Shown in pieces: positions 48,680-50,332 of a DNA stretch of 50,332 bases. The notes below the pieces were generated by a model, which saw nothing but the letters and a program-made list of their open reading frames with translations, was not told where the DNA came from and did not search any database. The first letter of the stretch is position 1. Every line of letters starts with the position of its first letter. The translations under genes were made by a program, and so were the position numbers. Source of the stretch: Rhodospirillaceae bacterium (lineage in GTDB: Bacteria; Pseudomonadota; Alphaproteobacteria; Reyranellales; Reyranellaceae); contig WOUR01000038.1 in the NCBI GenBank assembly GCA_009772935.1, forward strand, positions 1 to 50,332, given 5' to 3'.

Positions 48680-50101
48680 ATGATGGAACTGCGTCAATAC
48701 GCAGCCCTGAGCGCGGTCGAGATGGCGCGTCTCGTACGGCAGGGCGAGGTCTCGCCCGTGGAGCTGGTCCAGTCATCGCTGGATGCGATCGAGGAGACCG
48801 AGGCCCGGGTGAACGCCTACAGCGCCGTCTTTGCGGAGGATGCGAAGGCGCGGGCGGTGACGCTGGAGAAGGAGGCGCGCGCCAGGTCATTCCGCGGTCC
48901 CTTCCACGGGGTGCCGGTCGGGATCAAGGATCTCTTCCTGGTCGAGGGTTACAAGACTCAGCGCGGCTCGAAACTCTACGTCGATTCGGTGGCGACAGAG
49001 ACGGCGCCGTCGGTCGAGCGCCTTCTTGCTTCCGGCGCGGTCATGATCGGCAAGACGACGACGCCCGAGCTGGGCTGGAAGGCGGCGTCGAACTCGCCGC
49101 TCTACGGCGTGACCCGCAATCCCTGGGATATTTCCAGGACCGCGGGCGGATCGAGCTCGGGCTCCGCCGTCGCCGTGGCCGACGGCACCGTGCCGCTGAC
49201 CCTGGGCTCCGACGGCGGAGGCTCGATGAGGGTGCCCGCCTCGTTTTGCGGCATCTTCTCGCTGAAGCCGACGCTCGCGCGCGTGCCGACCTATCCGCTC
49301 AGTCCCACCGAGCATCTCTCGCATGCCGGTCCCATGACCAACAGCGTCGAGGACTATGCGCTGACGCTCGACATCCTCCAGGGACCTGATGCGCGCGACC
49401 CGCAGTCGTTGCCGTCAGCCGGCATCTCCTATCACGAGACCTTGGGCGAACTGCCGAAGCTGCGTTGCGTCCTGGCGCCGACCCTGTTCGGCGCCGCGGT
49501 GGATCCGGGGATCGCCGCGATCGTTGCCAGGGCCTTCAGCGAGATCGCAGCGCATCTGCCGGTCGAGATCGTCGACACGAAGCTCGCCTGGCCTGATCCT
49601 ATCGACATCTTCGACGCGCTGTGGGTTGCTCGCGGCGCACTCTATGGAGGCATGAAGCCCGAGGATGTGGCGCGGATCGATCCGGGGTTCGCGCGCATGG
49701 TGGCGCGGTCTTCGTCGATCCGGCTGGAGGATCACTTCCGTACCCTGCAGGCGCGGGCCGCCTTCAATCGCTCGGTGGCCGAGGCGTTCGAGGCGTTCGA
49801 CCTGCTCGTGATGCCGATGGTGCCGATCGAGCCGTTCGCGGCCGAGGCGGATGGGCCGGCGGACATGGACATGGACAAGCCGGTGCCCTGGGCGCGTTGG
49901 ACGCCGTTCTCCTACCCCTTCAATCTGACCGGCCAGCCGGCGGCCTCGATCCCCTGCGGCTGGTCGCCCTCCGGGCTGCCGGTCGGCCTGCAGGTGATCG
50001 GGCGGCGCTTTGCCGACGAGCGGGTGCTGCAGTTCTGCGCGGCCTGGGAGAAGCACTTCGGTTGGCGGCAGCGTACCCCGTCCGTCTTCGCGGGGGGCTG
50101 A
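48680..50101 (+). CDS. amidase signature family protein
   Basis: A 473-residue amidase. The Ser-cisSer-Lys triad is visible: Lys83 in GVPVGIKDLF, the cis-Ser in TAGGSSSGSAVAVADG, and the nucleophile Ser182 in LGSDGGGSMRVPASFCG. PMVPIEPFAAEADG and the C-terminal FSYPFNLTGQPAASIPCG are typical. It lies 21 bases after ugpC, so it is likely the last gene of the LysR-controlled operon. It would hydrolyse an amide in the imported compound or its product (inference). No GatB/GatC partner genes are present, so it is not the tRNA amidotransferase subunit. Confidence 0.91.
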   Translation: MMELRQYAALSAVEMARLVRQGEVSPVELVQSSLDAIEETEARVNAYSAVFAEDAKARAVTLEKEARARSFRGPFHGVPVGIKDLFLVEGYKTQRGSKLYVDSVATETAPSVERLLASGAVMIGKTTTPELGWKAASNSPLYGVTRNPWDISRTAGGSSSGSAVAVADGTVPLTLGSDGGGSMRVPASFCGIFSLKPTLARVPTYPLSPTEHLSHAGPMTNSVEDYALTLDILQGPDARDPQSLPSAGISYHETLGELPKLRCVLAPTLFGAAVDPGIAAIVARAFSEIAAHLPVEIVDTKLAWPDPIDIFDALWVARGALYGGMKPEDVARIDPGFARMVARSSSIRLEDHFRTLQARAAFNRSVAEAFEAFDLLVMPMVPIEPFAAEADGPADMDMDKPVPWARWTPFSYPFNLTGQPAASIPCGWSPSGLPVGLQVIGRRFADERVLQFCAAWEKHFGWRQRTPSVFAGG

Positions 50102-50111
50102 GCCGATCAAT

Positions 50112-50143
50112 CCGCCTGCCGCGTGAGAGTTTTCGGCGGGCGG
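50112..50143 (+). terminator. terminator-like hairpin after amidase
   Basis: CCGCCTGCCG (50112-50121) pairs with CGGCGGGCGG (50134-50143), 9 of 10 positions. No T-run follows, so termination is uncertain, but the hairpin starts 10 bases after the stop codon. Confidence 0.4.
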
Positions 50144-50200
50144 CCAGGATGGGGCGAAAATAAATCGCGCCCGGCGGTCCGGTCGGGGAGAAAACAGACC

Positions 50201-50225
50201 CTCTCGTTCGTCTTATGAATGAGAG
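50201..50225. promoter_or_regulatory. 9-bp inverted repeat upstream of partial gene
   Basis: CTCTCGTTC (50201-50209) and GAATGAGAG (50217-50225) match in 8 of 9 positions around a 7-base centre, 11 bases before the putative GTG start. It could be the operator of the gene entering at the right edge. Confidence 0.4.
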
Positions 50226-50236
50226 GTAGTTGCAGC

Positions 50237-50332
50237 GTGATTCCGTCCAAGACCGGTCTGTCCGTGTTCGTCCGCCTCGTTGCGGCGGTCGGGGGCGGCT
50301 ACGCCGTGGCGGCTGGCCTCGCCGCGCTGGCC
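50237..50332 (+). CDS. partial gene, possible DUF3649-type membrane protein
   Basis: From a GTG at 50237 the frame stays open to the window end (32 residues). PSKTGLSVFVRLVAAVGGGY then AVAAGLAALA resembles the start of DUF3649 small membrane proteins, which are usually found with iron-uptake genes. The fragment is too short for certainty. An AGGTAGTTGCAG stretch may hold the ribosome site. Confidence 0.45.
   Translation, partial: MIPSKTGLSVFVRLVAAVGGGYAVAAGLAALA

Noticed and set aside
48680..50101. Calling the amidase gatA
   Set aside because: It has no gatB or gatC neighbours and is embedded in a catabolic operon; amidase-signature residues alone do not identify GatA.
50161..50210. PvdS/FecI-type promoter (TAAAT...CGTC) before the partial gene
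   Set aside because: TAAAT and the CGTC elements are about 40 bases apart, far from the usual 16-17; no alternative pair fits.

Overview
The window reads as chromosome of a high-GC alphaproteobacterium. By eye it is about two thirds G+C, with codon third positions almost all G or C. The lineage guess is inference from content: an NdvA/ChvA-like glucan exporter homologue, a DUF1127 protein, a Bug/TctC receptor, a DUF4189 protein, and many short CTCCCCCG...CGGGGGAG palindromes between genes, as in Rhodospirillales/Hyphomicrobiales-type genomes (a Reyranella-like organism would fit). I saw no rRNA, tRNA, CRISPR array or intact insertion sequence.

Layout. (1) 1-4.8 kb: a TetR gene convergent with a fatty-acid desaturase that has a perfect 7-3-7 palindrome just upstream of its start; a second TetR divergent from a DUF1127 gene and a glutathione S-transferase; then a periplasmic DUF4198 protein. 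(2) 4.7-7.0 kb: a 1.8 kb lower-GC insert bounded by 229-base direct repeats (about 92% identical). The repeats copy the junction between the DUF4198 gene and an enoyl-CoA hydratase-like gene. The insert holds a frameshifted ABC-ATPase remnant, an 18-bp perfect hairpin and a Tat/lipoprotein beta-propeller gene. (3) 6.8-13 kb: amidohydrolase plus crotonase-fold pair, FAH-type hydratase, MFS carrier, small lipoprotein, second crotonase-fold enzyme and beta-carbonic anhydrase. (4) 13-22.2 kb: orphan low-GC gene, two divergent PLP aminotransferases, SMP-30 lactonase, GNAT, RidA, Bug receptor, NDP-forming acyl-CoA synthetase and DUF4189. (5) 22.4-27.9 kb: IS1380-type transposase scrap, phhA divergent from an Lrp/AsnC regulator, threonine dehydratase-like enzyme, M20 amidohydrolase and NdvA-like exporter. 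(6) 27.9-30.6 kb: an NMT1-type ABC importer with a long inverted repeat between the receptor and ATPase genes. (7) 30.7-41.9 kb: Hsp70-like ATPase, ABC-F protein, cytosine-deaminase-like enzyme plus HpcH/HpaI aldolase, aldose epimerase, SDR, two membrane proteins, and an MgtC/DUF4010-patatin-hydrolase operon. (8) 41.9-50.1 kb: LysR divergent from a formylglycine-type sulfatase/phosphonate monoester hydrolase, then a full UgpBAEC-like importer and an amidase; a partial gene follows at the right edge.

The strongest functional story is region 8. A hydrolase with the CxPSR motif, a four-gene glycerol-3-phosphate-type ABC importer and an amidase run on one strand behind a LysR gene. This suggests uptake and cleavage of an ester- and amide-containing organophosphorus or sulfated compound (inference). 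The most unusual structure is the repeat-bounded insert of region 2. The rest is mainly catabolic accessory metabolism: CoA thioesters, amino-acid and glyoxylate transamination, lactones, phenylalanine hydroxylation, and solute receptors.
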